This document shows, in pieces, positions 1 through 8,774 of a stretch of 64,000 bases of DNA (position 1 is its first letter; each line of letters opens with the position of its first letter). The notes below the pieces were generated by a model that ran no database searches, had not been told where the DNA came from, and saw only the letters and a list, made by a program, of their open reading frames with translations. Position numbers and translations under genes: made by a program. The DNA is from Hufsiella arboris (GTDB lineage: Bacteria > Bacteroidota > Bacteroidia > Sphingobacteriales > Sphingobacteriaceae), in assembly GCF_009834875.1 (NCBI RefSeq), contig NZ_WVHT01000002.1, positions 186,001 through 250,000 on the forward strand. The letters run 5' to 3'.

Positions 1-597
1 GTCTGTACTTATTCCGGCTTCAATGTATTTTCTGACCTCATCACCTTTTAATCCCGGTGCGTGGCCGTCGACTGGCTTATTGTATTTTTTTGCCGCGGCG
101 ATTTTCTTTAAAACTTCGGCATCGCCAAATAAAACGCCGGGATAATTCATCATCTCAGACAGGTATTTAATCTCGTCGCGCTTTAGTAAAGACTCTACAT
201 CATCGGGATTAAGCTCGGCACCAGCCGTTTCAAAGACAGTTGCCGGTACACAGCTGGGAGCGCCAAAATTAAATTTAAAAGGAACGGTTTTGCCGTTATC
301 AATCATAAATTCCACACCTTCCATTCCGCAAACATTGGCAATTTCGTGTGGATCACTTACTGTTCCGACAGTGCCATGCACCACTGCCAGTCTGGCGAAT
401 TCCGAAGGAACCAGCATCGAACTTTCAATATGGACGTGAGCGTCTACGAAACCAGGTAAGATAAAAGGGTGGCTATCATCGATATCATCGCTTAGTTTTT
501 CAATGCGTTCGATCCGTTGGTTTTTAACGATGATGGTTGCCTGGTAAATTCGTTTTTGCGCGATGTCGACCAGGTTTCCGGAAATTGAAAAGTCCAT
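1..597 (-). CDS. ade: Adenine deaminase, N-terminal 199 residues (runs off the window)
   Basis: Metal-dependent amidohydrolase converting adenine to hypoxanthine for purine salvage. The frame reads in from the left edge on the minus strand and is open for all 199 codons from the ATG at 597. The N-terminal beta-sandwich is followed by the amidohydrolase metal motif HVHIESS (about residue 52) and by [10 protein letters not shown], both typical of the Ade family. About two thirds of the protein (family length about 540-600) lies outside. It is divergent from the M16 peptidase gene, with a 119-base gap that must hold both promoters. The alternative is a related amidohydrolase, but the motif pair favours Ade. 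Confidence 0.85.
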   Translation of the reverse strand, partial: MDFSISGNLVDIAQKRIYQATIIVKNQRIERIEKLSDDIDDSHPFILPGFVDAHVHIESSMLVPSEFARLAVVHGTVGTVSDPHEIANVCGMEGVEFMIDNGKTVPFKFNFGAPSCVPATVFETAGAELNPDDVESLLKRDEIKYLSEMMNYPGVLFGDAEVLKKIAAAKKYNKPVDGHAPGLKGDEVRKYIEAGISTD

Positions 598-677
598 ATG
601 TTAATTTGAGGCGATAAAATTACTTAAAATTAAATTTCCGCAAGTTGCCTATCAATTTCCACTTTCATCAAAATATA

Positions 678-685
678 TAACTTTG
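678..685 (+). promoter_or_regulatory. Bacteroidota -7 box for the M16 peptidase operon
   Basis: TAACTTTG matches the TAnnTTTG -7 consensus of Bacteroidota and lies 31 bases before the ATG at 717. The -33 element is weak (a TTTCC near 656-660). Inferred from sequence alone. Confidence 0.45.
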
Positions 686-716
686 CTGCTCAAAAAATTT
701 ATAACCAACATATTCC

Positions 717-1958
717 ATGGTTAAGTTTAACAGATTTACACTTGCTAACGGCTTGCGCGTTTTAGTACACGAGGATAAAACCACGCCAATGGCCGTTGTC
801 AATATACTTTATGATGTCGGCGCGAGGGATGAAGATCCGGAACAAACCGGTTTTGCCCATTTATTTGAGCATTTAATGTTCGGCGGATCTATAAATATTC
901 CAAGCTACGACGAGCCTCTTCAACGCGTTGGCGGCGAAAATAACGCCTTTACCAGCAATGATATAACAAATTATTATGTAACACTTCCTGCAGTGAACCT
1001 TGAAACAGCTTTTTGGCTCGAAAGCGACCGTATGCTAAATCTCGCGTTCAGCGAAAAAAGCCTGGAAGTTCAGCGAAACGTAGTTGTTGAGGAGTTCAAG
1101 CAGCGCTATCTGAATCAGCCGTATGGCGATGTGTGGTTAAAGCTTCGCCCGCTGGCTTATAAAAAACATTCTTACCGTTGGGCTACTATCGGCAAAGAAA
1201 TATCACATATCGAAAATGCCAAAATTGAAGATGTAAAGGCATTCTTCAAAAAGCATTACAATCCGCAAAACGCGATTATGGTTGTAGGCGGAGATGTGAA
1301 CACTGAAGAGGTGAAAACACTGGCTGAAAAGTGGTTTGGCGGTATCCCGGCAGGAGAGAAGTATCAGCGTGATTTGCTTAAGGAAGACCGGCAAACCGAG
1401 CCAAGATATGAAACGATAAAAGCAAAAGTGCCGATTGACGATCTTTATATCGCGTTTCATGTGCCGGCGCGAATCGATCAAGGGCACTATGAGTGTGATT
1501 TGATTTCGGATATTTTGTCGAGAGGAAATTCTTCCCGCTTACATACATCATTGGTAAAGGAGCAAAAAATATTCAGTGAAGTTCATGCCTATCAAACCGG
1601 AAGCCTGGATGAAGGATTGTTCATTGTCGAGGGGAAGCCATTGTCGGGAATTGATATCCATGATGCAGAGAAAGCTGTTTGGAACGAGTTGGAGAAATTA
1701 AAAAATGAACTGGTTCCGGAAGATGAACTTACCAAAGTGAAAAATAAAATGGAATCGACCATGGTTTTTTCTGAGATGAATTTGCTTGACAAAGCCATGA
1801 ACCTCGCCTATTTTGAGCTGTTAGGAAACGCCGACGGATACAATCACGAAACTGCCAAATATCTAAAAGTCGACGCAACCGCTATTCAAGACCGCGCTAA
1901 ACAAGTATTCAGCAAGGAAAATTCCTCGACACTTTATTATCTAGCCGAAAATGATTAA
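717..1958 (+). CDS. M16 family zinc peptidase, catalytic partner
   Basis: Insulinase/pitrilysin-type (M16B) peptidase of 413 residues. The inverted zinc motif HLFEH (HxxEH) sits near residue 46 and the second glutamate ligand falls in the ENNAFTSNDITN/EVQRNVVVEEF region further on. No clear signal peptide is present, so the location is uncertain; many Bacteroidota homologues are periplasmic or cytosolic. The next gene overlaps it by 8 bases and encodes an M16 protein lacking the zinc motif. This is the usual active/inactive pair forming a heterodimer around a closed chamber. Substrate unknown. Confidence 0.88.
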   Translation: MVKFNRFTLANGLRVLVHEDKTTPMAVVNILYDVGARDEDPEQTGFAHLFEHLMFGGSINIPSYDEPLQRVGGENNAFTSNDITNYYVTLPAVNLETAFWLESDRMLNLAFSEKSLEVQRNVVVEEFKQRYLNQPYGDVWLKLRPLAYKKHSYRWATIGKEISHIENAKIEDVKAFFKKHYNPQNAIMVVGGDVNTEEVKTLAEKWFGGIPAGEKYQRDLLKEDRQTEPRYETIKAKVPIDDLYIAFHVPARIDQGHYECDLISDILSRGNSSRLHTSLVKEQKIFSEVHAYQTGSLDEGLFIVEGKPLSGIDIHDAEKAVWNELEKLKNELVPEDELTKVKNKMESTMVFSEMNLLDKAMNLAYFELLGNADGYNHETAKYLKVDATAIQDRAKQVFSKENSSTLYYLAEND

Positions 1959-3225
1959 CAGAACCGAAGCTCCTGCATTCAGGCAGGTTGAACATATAGA
2001 ATTTATAGAAGCAAAGCCGATTGAGTTTTCAAATGGCCTGAAAACCTTTGTCGTTAGCGGCGGTGAACAGGATATTTTGAAACTCGAATTTATCTTCAAA
2101 AATGTAAACTGGGATTACAGCAAGCCTTTGCGGGCATCCGCTGTTAATTCCATGCTTACCGAAGGAACTTCCACGCTTACGGCTTCGCAAATTGCCAATC
2201 ACGTCGATTATTACGGCGCTTTTTTACAGACTGAGAATAATTACGATTTTTCCTCAGTTATCGTTTATACATTAAATAAGCACCTTGAAAATATCCTGCC
2301 GGTAATCAAAAGCATTGTGACTGATTCGGTTTTTCCGGAAAAAGAATTGCAGATTTTTAAACGCAATCAACGCCAAAAATTAAGCGTAATGCTTGAAAAG
2401 AATGATATAGTTGGAAGGCGCACTTTCAGTAAAGCGATTTTTGGAGATACACAATACGGGCACCAAACGGAAGCATTTGAATATGACGAGTTAAGCCGTG
2501 AAAGTTTGGTCGATTATTTCTCAAATTCATACAAACCGGCTAATTGCACATTGCTGGTTTCAGGAAAAGTGGAAGATGATGCAATCCGTTTACTTGAACA
2601 ATTTTTCGGTAAGGATAATAGCAGCGAAATGTCTGAAACAAAAATTAGCAGCCATTTTCCATTGGTTACCCGCAAGGAAATCTATATAGAACGTCCTGAT
2701 TCGATCCAGTCAGCTATCCGGATCGGGAAAGCGTGCATTAACCGGTCGCACACCGATTTTGCTGGTTTACAAGTTCTGAACACCGTTCTGGGAGGATATT
2801 TCGGCTCGCGCCTAATGGCGAACATTCGTGAAGATAAAGGCTTTACTTATGGAATCGGCTCGGCATTGGTTTCCCTTGAACAAAGCGGTTACTTTTTCAT
2901 CGCCAGTGAAGTCGGAACTGACGTTTGTCAGGCTGCATTAACAGAAATCGAGAAAGAAGTTAATTTGCTGAAAGCCGAAAAAATTTCGGATGATGAGCTT
3001 GGGCTGGTTCGAAATTTTATGCTCGGATCGCTGCTCGGCTCGCTGGAAAATGCTTTTTCTCACGCCGATAAGTTTAAGAATATTTACTTCTACGGCCTTG
3101 ATTACGGATATTATGACCGTTATATTCAGACCATCAAAACAATTACGCCGGAGAAACTGATGGAATTGGCGAATGAGTATTTGAATTTTGATGAGTTTGT
3201 GAAGGTTATAGTTGGGAAGAACTAG
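1951..3225 (+). CDS. M16 family peptidase-like protein, non-catalytic partner
   Basis: This 424-residue M16 homologue has no HxxEH motif in its N-terminal domain. It keeps the C-terminal features used for substrate binding in the partner subunit, including the Arg-Tyr region REDKGFTYGIG near residue 292. It starts inside the last codons of the upstream catalytic M16 gene (8-base overlap), which argues for translational coupling and heterodimer assembly. An AGGAGG lies just after its stop, but no real gene follows for over 500 bases. Confidence 0.85.
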   Translation: MINRTEAPAFRQVEHIEFIEAKPIEFSNGLKTFVVSGGEQDILKLEFIFKNVNWDYSKPLRASAVNSMLTEGTSTLTASQIANHVDYYGAFLQTENNYDFSSVIVYTLNKHLENILPVIKSIVTDSVFPEKELQIFKRNQRQKLSVMLEKNDIVGRRTFSKAIFGDTQYGHQTEAFEYDELSRESLVDYFSNSYKPANCTLLVSGKVEDDAIRLLEQFFGKDNSSEMSETKISSHFPLVTRKEIYIERPDSIQSAIRIGKACINRSHTDFAGLQVLNTVLGGYFGSRLMANIREDKGFTYGIGSALVSLEQSGYFFIASEVGTDVCQAALTEIEKEVNLLKAEKISDDELGLVRNFMLGSLLGSLENAFSHADKFKNIYFYGLDYGYYDRYIQTIKTITPEKLMELANEYLNFDEFVKVIVGKN

Positions 3226-3494
3226 GAGGATATCATGTTAATTGGTAAGTTATTAACGCATGTATAGTTCAATTTTATCTTAGTTATTTGCTAATCTCTT
3301 AGGCGAAAATTAACTCATTCTAACATTTGGAAAAGCAAGTGCAGCATTTCAATTAAAGTCGGCCCTGTGCTTTGCTCATACTACGCAATGCCTTAACCAC
3401 CTGGCCGGTATCCGCTTCGCCCAGGTTTAAAATGGTTTTATAATGCTGCTATGTTGGTCGACTAACTTTAATGATTGTTGGAAATTTGAATTTT

Positions 3495-3578
3495 AGTCCC
3501 GATCGCAGCGGTTACCCACAACGAAGCATGGATTTGCGCGGATGTGTGAGGAGTAAAAGCGCAGAGCGGGAACAAACA
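3495..3578 (+). ncRNA. Structured repeat / candidate non-coding RNA (Flavo-1-like)
   Basis: The element opens with AGTCCCG (3495-3501) and closes with CGGGA (3567-3571), giving an outer stem of at least 5 bp around about 65 bases that contain further G/C-rich segments (GCAGCGG, TGCGCGG, AAGCGCAGAG). From memory, intergenic elements of this architecture (CCCGAT...AGCGG...GCGGGA) recur in many Bacteroidota genomes and resemble the Flavo-1 RNA motif. The assignment is from pattern memory, not a covariance search. Only one copy is seen in this window. Confidence 0.4.
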
Positions 3579-3729
3579 ATAATAGGTGATATGACTTTGC
3601 GCTTCAAATTCTACTGTTTACAAATTGGTAACTAAAAATCTTTTCGTTACCTATATCACATCGATGTTAAATTATACCATGTATTATGTAATTCTGCAAT
3701 CATCATTTTCAACTTTTAAATAACTTTCT

Positions 3730-3737
3730 TATCTTTG
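3730..3737 (+). promoter_or_regulatory. -7 promoter box of guaB
   Basis: TATCTTTG fits TAnnTTTG, 34 bases before the guaB ATG. The -33 side is only T-rich (TTTTC at 3706-3710). No purine-riboswitch-like aptamer was recognised between it and the start. Confidence 0.5.
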
Positions 3738-3771
3738 CCCGGCAAATAATAGTTCCTAAAACGTATTTGCC

Positions 3772-5241
3772 ATGCAACTTGATCCCGAAAAATTCGTCGC
3801 TGAAGGTCTTACATACGACGATGTTTTATTAGTCCCGGCTTATTCTGAAGTTTTACCACGTGATGTTGATACCAGTACGTATCTCACTAGAAAGATTCGT
3901 CTGAACATTCCGATTATCTCGGCTGCAATGGACACCGTGACTGAAGCAAAACTCGGGATCGCGATCGCGCAAGCCGGTGGTATTGGTATTTTGCATAAAA
4001 ACATGACCATCCAGCAACAGGCGGAGGAAGTTCGCAAAGTTAAGCGTTCTGAAAGCGGCATGATCCAGGATCCGGTAACATTGCATGAAAACTCAACTGT
4101 TGGCGACGCTTTCAAAATCATGCGTGATTTTAACATCGGTGGCATTCCGGTAGTTGACGACGCGAATAAACTAACGGGAATATTAACAAACCGCGATCTT
4201 CGCTTCCAAAAGGATATGACGCGTTCAATCCGTGAAGTGATGACGAAAGATAACCTGATCACCGCGCCAAAAGGAACTACTCTTACTCAGGCAGAGGAAA
4301 TTCTGCTGGACACCAAGATTGAAAAGTTGCCAGTCGTTGATCAAAACAATATCCTGATCGGACTTATCACTTATAAGGATATCCAAAAAGTCAAAAATTT
4401 TCCTAACGCCTGTAAGGATGAGCATGGCCGTTTACGTATTGGAGCCGCTGTTGGGGTAGCTTCAGACAACCTGGAACGCGTTAAAGCGCTGGTAAAAGCC
4501 GGAGTTGATGTGATTACGGTAGATACAGCTCATGGGCATTCGAAGGGCGTTGTAGATATGGTTAAAGCTGTTAAGCAACTTTTCCCTGATCTGCAGGTTA
4601 TAGCAGGTAACATAGCAACTGCAGAGGCAGCGATTGCGTTGGCTGACGCGGGTGCTGACGCTGTAAAAGTCGGAATCGGGCCAGGTTCAATTTGTACAAC
4701 GCGTATCGTGGCAGGAGTAGGGGTTCCCCAGTTATTTGCCGTTTACGAATGCGCCAAAGCATTAAAGGACCGTGGAGTTCCGGTTATTGCCGACGGTGGT
4801 ATCAAACAAACAGGCGATATTGTAAAAGCAATCGCGGCCGGTGCCAGCACGATTATGGCAGGTTCCCTGTTTGCTGGAGTGGAGGAGTCGCCGGGCGAAA
4901 CGATTATTTATGAAGGCCGTAAATTTAAGTCATACCGTGGCATGGGATCTATTGAAGCCATGCAGCAGGGCTCAAAAGACCGTTATTTCCAGGACGAAAC
5001 AGATGTAGTAACTAAACTGGTTCCCGAGGGAATTGTCGGTCGTGTACCATACAAAGGAACACTCGCTGAAGTTATATTCCAGTACCTGGGCGGATTAAGA
5101 GCCGGAATGCACTATTGCGGAGCCGCTAAAATTGACGAACTGCAGCGTGCAAAATTTGTGAAGATCACCGCAGCCGGAATGCGCGAAAGTCATCCGCACG
5201 ATATTACGATTACTAAGGAAGCACCGAATTATTCGAGGTAA
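3772..5241 (+). CDS. guaB: Inosine-5'-monophosphate dehydrogenase
   Basis: IMPDH oxidises IMP to XMP with NAD+, the committed step of GMP synthesis in the cytosol. The 489 residues match the family length. The order is a TIM barrel split by a CBS pair at about residues 95-205 ([10 protein letters not shown] to ITYKDI). Then come the phosphate loop and catalytic cysteine in [17 protein letters not shown] (Cys near residue 308) and the flap motif [10 protein letters not shown]. It is a single gene with its own promoter and a terminator right after the stop. Nothing unusual was noted. Confidence 0.97.
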   Translation: MQLDPEKFVAEGLTYDDVLLVPAYSEVLPRDVDTSTYLTRKIRLNIPIISAAMDTVTEAKLGIAIAQAGGIGILHKNMTIQQQAEEVRKVKRSESGMIQDPVTLHENSTVGDAFKIMRDFNIGGIPVVDDANKLTGILTNRDLRFQKDMTRSIREVMTKDNLITAPKGTTLTQAEEILLDTKIEKLPVVDQNNILIGLITYKDIQKVKNFPNACKDEHGRLRIGAAVGVASDNLERVKALVKAGVDVITVDTAHGHSKGVVDMVKAVKQLFPDLQVIAGNIATAEAAIALADAGADAVKVGIGPGSICTTRIVAGVGVPQLFAVYECAKALKDRGVPVIADGGIKQTGDIVKAIAAGASTIMAGSLFAGVEESPGETIIYEGRKFKSYRGMGSIEAMQQGSKDRYFQDETDVVTKLVPEGIVGRVPYKGTLAEVIFQYLGGLRAGMHYCGAAKIDELQRAKFVKITAAGMRESHPHDITITKEAPNYSR

Positions 5242-5263
5242 GCAGTTAAGTTTTTCTAAGATC

Positions 5264-5289
5264 AAAGCCACTTATTTGTGGCTTTTTTT
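5264..5289 (+). terminator. Rho-independent terminator of guaB
   Basis: AAAGCCAC and GTGGCTTT form an 8-bp stem around a TTATTT loop, followed by a run of T, 23 bases after the guaB stop. Confidence 0.8.
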
Positions 5290-5383
5290 GTGTAGCAAAT
5301 TTTTAAAACAACTATTTAAATTAGATTAACAAATTTTAGAATTTTTTAATAAAACATATTTTCTTAAAATAATTTTAATCTAA

Positions 5384-7177
5384 ATGAAACGATTGTTATT
5401 TTTTTGTTCTGTTTTTTTAATAGCCGCTTGTAAAAAGGAATATTTTTCTAACGATAAATCAGACCCCGCAGGTATAGAAATATCTTCAGTTACTTTTCCC
5501 TCTTTTATAAAAAGTTCATGGAGAAATGTACTCGGGGGTAAAGGTTTAATTGAATTTGAATATAAAATAGAAAACGACTCTACAATTAATAATATACAGG
5601 ATAGTCTGGAGATTAAAGATATAAATGCTTATAAAAGAAATCTTAAAAGTGGTAAATACGATATTACATTGAAACCTAAATGTTATGGACTGGCAGATAC
5701 TTTTCTCAGGTTCGAAGCGACTTTAAAAGGGTTGTCTGTTACAAAAAAGGAGGCAATTTCCCTTACGGTAACAACCAACGACGGACTAATTACAATAGAT
5801 AAGGATTACGTCAAAGATGGAACTATTCCAACCTTTAAAGAAGAAGGCGGCTCTAAAAATTTTAGGCTAGGCTTAAGTAGTGGGTTCTATTTTCTCTACG
5901 TAAAGGGCGGAACAAAAGGGGCGTTGTCTTTTAGATCAACAGCAATAGATCAAGGCTATAAAAAAGCAGTTTCGGTGAAAAAAAATAATCACTACAACCT
6001 GATTGTTAATAAAAAGGATGCAACTTCAATCGAAGTTTGTTTTGGGCCATTTGAATATCATGATCAGGCAAAAAAGCTTCTTGTAACTATAGACGGTGGT
6101 CCGTATGTGTTGACAAATTTTAAGAAAGCAATTTTTGTGGCGGCGGATGAGAATGGATCGATTTTAAGTTCAGCGGAATTTACAACAAAGTCACAAATAG
6201 TAAAACTGTACTCTAACGGCGATTTTTCAAAGGACCGTTTAAATATTTTTAAAATAGCTTTTTCAAAGGAAAGCTTAAAACCTATAGTAACCGGATTTAT
6301 ACAGATAAAAAAAGGGAGTATACTTGAAATGGGTAAATCATACTTTTTGAAAATGGCTCCAAGCGGAGGGCAATTTAAAGTTAGTATGGCAAAACAATCT
6401 GTTTTTGAAAAATTAATCATCTCTACAAATAAGAATTCTCAAAATTTCGATTTTATACCGGATTCAACTTCTCTTAAAATACAGAATTATTCCTATAGTT
6501 CTGATAGTAAATTATATCTGCAGGTTAAAAAGAATAATATAACTCAGTATGATTTTTTCGACATCCAAAAAGGTTCAAAAAATATCATTATAAATCCAGA
6601 CAAATGTTCTAAAACTCCAGTTCAGAAAACTATTATGATGGGAGGAACGGAGTGTGGCGTTTCAATTTATGCACGACCAAACAAATTATATAATGATGGT
6701 TACAGAGTCTATGAAGGAAATACCATGGGAGATCGGATCGATATATTTATTCCAAAGGAGAAATTCGAAACGTACGCAGTGTTTATGAGCTGCATAAAAA
6801 ATAGCCTAACTTATATCAACACTTACAATAAGCCAGAAATACCTTCGAGCTTTATTCCAATTAATGCATCTGCGAAAATTGGCGGAAGCTACCTAAGCGA
6901 TATTGATATAAGTATAAAAGGAACTTACAGCTACTATTCAGCCTTTTTTAATAATCAAAGTTTTTCACTGAACATCTTATCACCGTCAACAGCAAAATAT
7001 TTTAAATACAAACTTCCTGACTTTTCTAATTTTTTTGACGCATTTACTTATAATTCAACAGATCTGAAATTTTCGGGCTTGTATATTTATGAAAAAGAGA
7101 ATTTCAATGAACGTAAACTTAATGACTTAAGTTCTGATTTCGACATGTCTTACAATCAAAAGATCATAATCTACTAA
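5384..7177 (+). CDS. Large lipoprotein of unknown function, AT-rich gene
   Basis: The 597-residue protein opens with a lipoprotein signal ending LIAAC, followed by KKE, so it should be lipid-anchored at Cys16. The rest is rich in Lys, Asn, Ser and aromatic residues and looks like repeated beta-sandwich segments, with alternating short strands and no enzyme motif I recognise. Four cysteines after residue 405 may pair. Base composition is clearly more AT-rich than the genes on both sides and codon choice differs (many AAA, ATA, TTT), which suggests recent acquisition or relaxed selection. It stands alone after the guaB terminator. No function is proposed beyond cell-surface lipoprotein. Confidence 0.75.
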   Translation: MKRLLFFCSVFLIAACKKEYFSNDKSDPAGIEISSVTFPSFIKSSWRNVLGGKGLIEFEYKIENDSTINNIQDSLEIKDINAYKRNLKSGKYDITLKPKCYGLADTFLRFEATLKGLSVTKKEAISLTVTTNDGLITIDKDYVKDGTIPTFKEEGGSKNFRLGLSSGFYFLYVKGGTKGALSFRSTAIDQGYKKAVSVKKNNHYNLIVNKKDATSIEVCFGPFEYHDQAKKLLVTIDGGPYVLTNFKKAIFVAADENGSILSSAEFTTKSQIVKLYSNGDFSKDRLNIFKIAFSKESLKPIVTGFIQIKKGSILEMGKSYFLKMAPSGGQFKVSMAKQSVFEKLIISTNKNSQNFDFIPDSTSLKIQNYSYSSDSKLYLQVKKNNITQYDFFDIQKGSKNIIINPDKCSKTPVQKTIMMGGTECGVSIYARPNKLYNDGYRVYEGNTMGDRIDIFIPKEKFETYAVFMSCIKNSLTYINTYNKPEIPSSFIPINASAKIGGSYLSDIDISIKGTYSYYSAFFNNQSFSLNILSPSTAKYFKYKLPDFSNFFDAFTYNSTDLKFSGLYIYEKENFNERKLNDLSSDFDMSYNQKIIIY

Positions 7178-7211
7178 TCAATTTAAAGGGATTTCCAGTG
7201 ATGTCTAAAGC

Positions 7212-7835
7212 CTACAAATTCAACAACCTCTGGTACTCATCTATAAAAAGTCCGACCTCATACCCGTCCATCAACGCATGATGAACATGTATTGAAATGT
7301 TCATCATGACTTTTCCATTTGTTTTAGTCGTTTTGCTAAAGGATATTTTAGGACAACTGTCCTTGTACTGAAAGTTCCGGGCATGTGATAAGGAAGTAAA
7401 TTTAATCCAGGGCAACGCGGAAAAGTGGATAACATTTTCGCCGGCGCCCGATCGTTTTAATCCCTCACTATTCTGAACCCGTATTATTTCATCTGTTGCC
7501 AATTTCTTGAAATCGGTAAAATCAGGGTGGAAATCGATAAATGAAAAGCCAAACGTACCATTGGGCCGGTTAATTGTAGCCGAAGCATGAACCTCATCAT
7601 ATTTCCAGACTTCGTCGTCGATGATTCGGTAACGAAAAGACTCAATTGCATTTGCAGCGGCGAGTGCTTTGTGCAGATATAAAATAAAAAAGGATTCACC
7701 TGACTCCTTTGAAAGTTGGTAAGTTCTGGTGCAGTCCATTTCAACACAGACGCCAAAAAATGGTTCTTCAAATGTGTTGAAGAATTGGAAGTGGTCTTTC
7801 CTGTTCCAGGTTTGAAGGTCTAGTTTTGTTTTCAT
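7212..7835 (-). CDS. Chloramphenicol acetyltransferase-like (CAT fold) acyltransferase
   Basis: The 207-residue protein matches the trimeric type-A CAT family in length. The catalytic signature HHxxxDG is present as HHALMDG near residue 185, and NRPNGTFGFSF earlier matches the family's substrate-pocket region. Members acetylate chloramphenicol or other hydroxylated small molecules from acetyl-CoA in the cytosol; genomic copies in Bacteroidota often have no proven resistance role. Its ATG overlaps the stop of the upstream HAD gene (ATGA), so the two are probably co-translated. Drug specificity cannot be read from the sequence. Confidence 0.85.
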   Translation of the reverse strand: MKTKLDLQTWNRKDHFQFFNTFEEPFFGVCVEMDCTRTYQLSKESGESFFILYLHKALAAANAIESFRYRIIDDEVWKYDEVHASATINRPNGTFGFSFIDFHPDFTDFKKLATDEIIRVQNSEGLKRSGAGENVIHFSALPWIKFTSLSHARNFQYKDSCPKISFSKTTKTNGKVMMNISIHVHHALMDGYEVGLFIDEYQRLLNL

Positions 7836-8527
7836 GCGTTTAACTTGACAGTGAATTCGGAGATGGTTTCCAATGGGTAAAACTGCGGATGTTCAATAGT
7901 ATGTTCAACAGCTTCGTGAAGCCAGGTAGTGTGATAGGGAATATGTACCCCGTGACCGCCTATAGCAAGGACAGGAAGTATATCCGATTTTAACGAATTA
8001 CCTACCATAACAAACTCTTCGGGTTTGCAATCCAGGTGCCTGATCAATTTGGCGTAATCCTTTTCGCGTTTATCGCTCATGATTTCGATATGGTGGAAAT
8101 AATGGGCCAACCCAGATTTCTCAAGCTTTCTTTCTTGGTCGAGTAAATCGCCTTTTGTAGCAACGACCAGCTTGTATTTTCCGTGCAGCGCTTTTAGTGC
8201 ATCTTCCACGCCCTCTAACAACTCGATGGGTTTGTTGAGCATAGCCTTTCCAAGTTCAATCGCCTTACTAATTACTTCCGGACTTGCTTTGTGTTCAGTA
8301 ACGGTTAAAATAGTCTCGATCATGCTCAGCATAAAACCTTTAATACCGTAACCATATAAAGGAAGATTAGCGATTTCGGTCCGATAAAGCTCTTTTGCAG
8401 TGCTGTGTCCCGGAAGAAAATCTTCCAGCAACAAGCAAAATTGTTCTTCTGTCTCACGGAAATAAGGTTCATTTACCCAAAGGGTATCGTCAGCATCGAA
8501 GGCGATAACGTTGATATTATTAATCAT
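7832..8527 (-). CDS. HAD superfamily hydrolase
   Basis: Haloacid-dehalogenase-type phosphatase. Motif I is DADDTLW right at the N-terminus (nucleophile Asp about residue 10), motif II is the VVATKGD segment, the motif III lysine lies in REKDYAKL, and motif IV is MVGNSLKSDI. I chose the ATG at 8527 (231 residues), not the longer frame from 8641. The 38 extra residues are not HAD-like, and a TATTTTTG -7 box at 8545-8552 would start transcription between the two. It forms a two-gene operon with the CAT-like gene (4-base overlap). Substrate unknown. Confidence 0.85.
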   Translation of the reverse strand: MINNINVIAFDADDTLWVNEPYFRETEEQFCLLLEDFLPGHSTAKELYRTEIANLPLYGYGIKGFMLSMIETILTVTEHKASPEVISKAIELGKAMLNKPIELLEGVEDALKALHGKYKLVVATKGDLLDQERKLEKSGLAHYFHHIEIMSDKREKDYAKLIRHLDCKPEEFVMVGNSLKSDILPVLAIGGHGVHIPYHTTWLHEAVEHTIEHPQFYPLETISEFTVKLNA

Positions 8528-8544
8528 GTTTCTGATTGAATGTG

Positions 8545-8552
8545 CAAAAATA
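8545..8552 (-). promoter_or_regulatory. -7 box for the HAD/CAT-like operon
   Basis: TATTTTTG on the minus strand, 17 bases before the ATG at 8527, fits TAnnTTTG. It decides the HAD start, because the longer frame from 8641 begins upstream of the expected transcript. Confidence 0.5.
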
Positions 8553-8622
8553 ACGTTATCGAGGCAATAGACAGTTAGATTGTAATTACAAGTGACATGA
8601 AAAAGAGCTCTTTCAATTTTTA

Positions 8623-8653
8623 TTTGCCATTCCAATTTCACTTTTTATATTTG
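8623..8653 (+). promoter_or_regulatory. Full-consensus promoter (TTTG-N19-TATATTTG) for the Cys leader/TonB receptor
   Basis: TTTG at 8623-8626, a 19-base spacer and TATATTTG at 8646-8653 match the Bacteroidota primary-sigma consensus exactly. The expected start near 8660 leaves about 13 bases before the 17-codon leader ORF and about 115 bases before the receptor gene. Confidence 0.7.
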
Positions 8654-8672
8654 CCTACCAAATCTATAGGGT

Positions 8673-8726
8673 ATGTCTGAATATAAAAATCTAAACGTTC
8701 AAAATGAGTGTTGTTGCTGCCGATAA
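8673..8726 (+). CDS. Candidate cysteine-sensing leader peptide (17 codons, Cys4)
   Basis: The frame ATG...TAA encodes MSEYKNLNVQNECCCCR. Four consecutive Cys codons (8709-8720) come just before Arg and the stop. It begins a few bases after the predicted transcription start of the TonB-receptor gene and ends 48 bases before the receptor ATG. AATGAGTG (8703-8710) and CACTCATT (8743-8750) form an 8-bp inverted repeat whose left arm overlaps the codons read just before the Cys run. Poly-Cys leader ORFs are known cysteine-responsive attenuators in mycobacteria. The same role here is inference. Confidence 0.5.
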   Translation: MSEYKNLNVQNECCCCR

Positions 8727-8774
8727 CGATGCACAATTAACTCACTCATTCACAACTTAACCACTAACAAACTA

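Larger units (their letters stand above)
3226..3771. other. Intergenic region with a decayed coding fragment
   Basis: No intact gene is visible in 546 bases. On the minus strand, 3448-3353 reads as 31 protein-like codons containing LGEADTGQVVKALRSMSKAQ and ending in TAA, but an in-frame TAG precedes it and no start is usable, so it looks like the tail of a lost gene of unknown family. GCAGCAT (3341-3347) and ATGCTGC (3443-3449) flank it as a 7-bp inverted repeat. A separate structured element lies at 3495-3578, and the guaB promoter lies at the right end. Confidence 0.4.

Noticed and set aside
3226-3270. AGGAGG followed by a 10-codon ORF (MLIGKLLTHV) right after the second M16 gene
   Set aside because: Bacteroidota rarely depend on Shine-Dalgarno sequences, the ORF is very short and nothing supports expression.
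7832-8641. Longer HAD start at 8641
   Set aside because: The extra 38 residues are not HAD-like and lie upstream of the probable promoter at 8545-8552; the ATG at 8527 places motif I at the N-terminus as expected.
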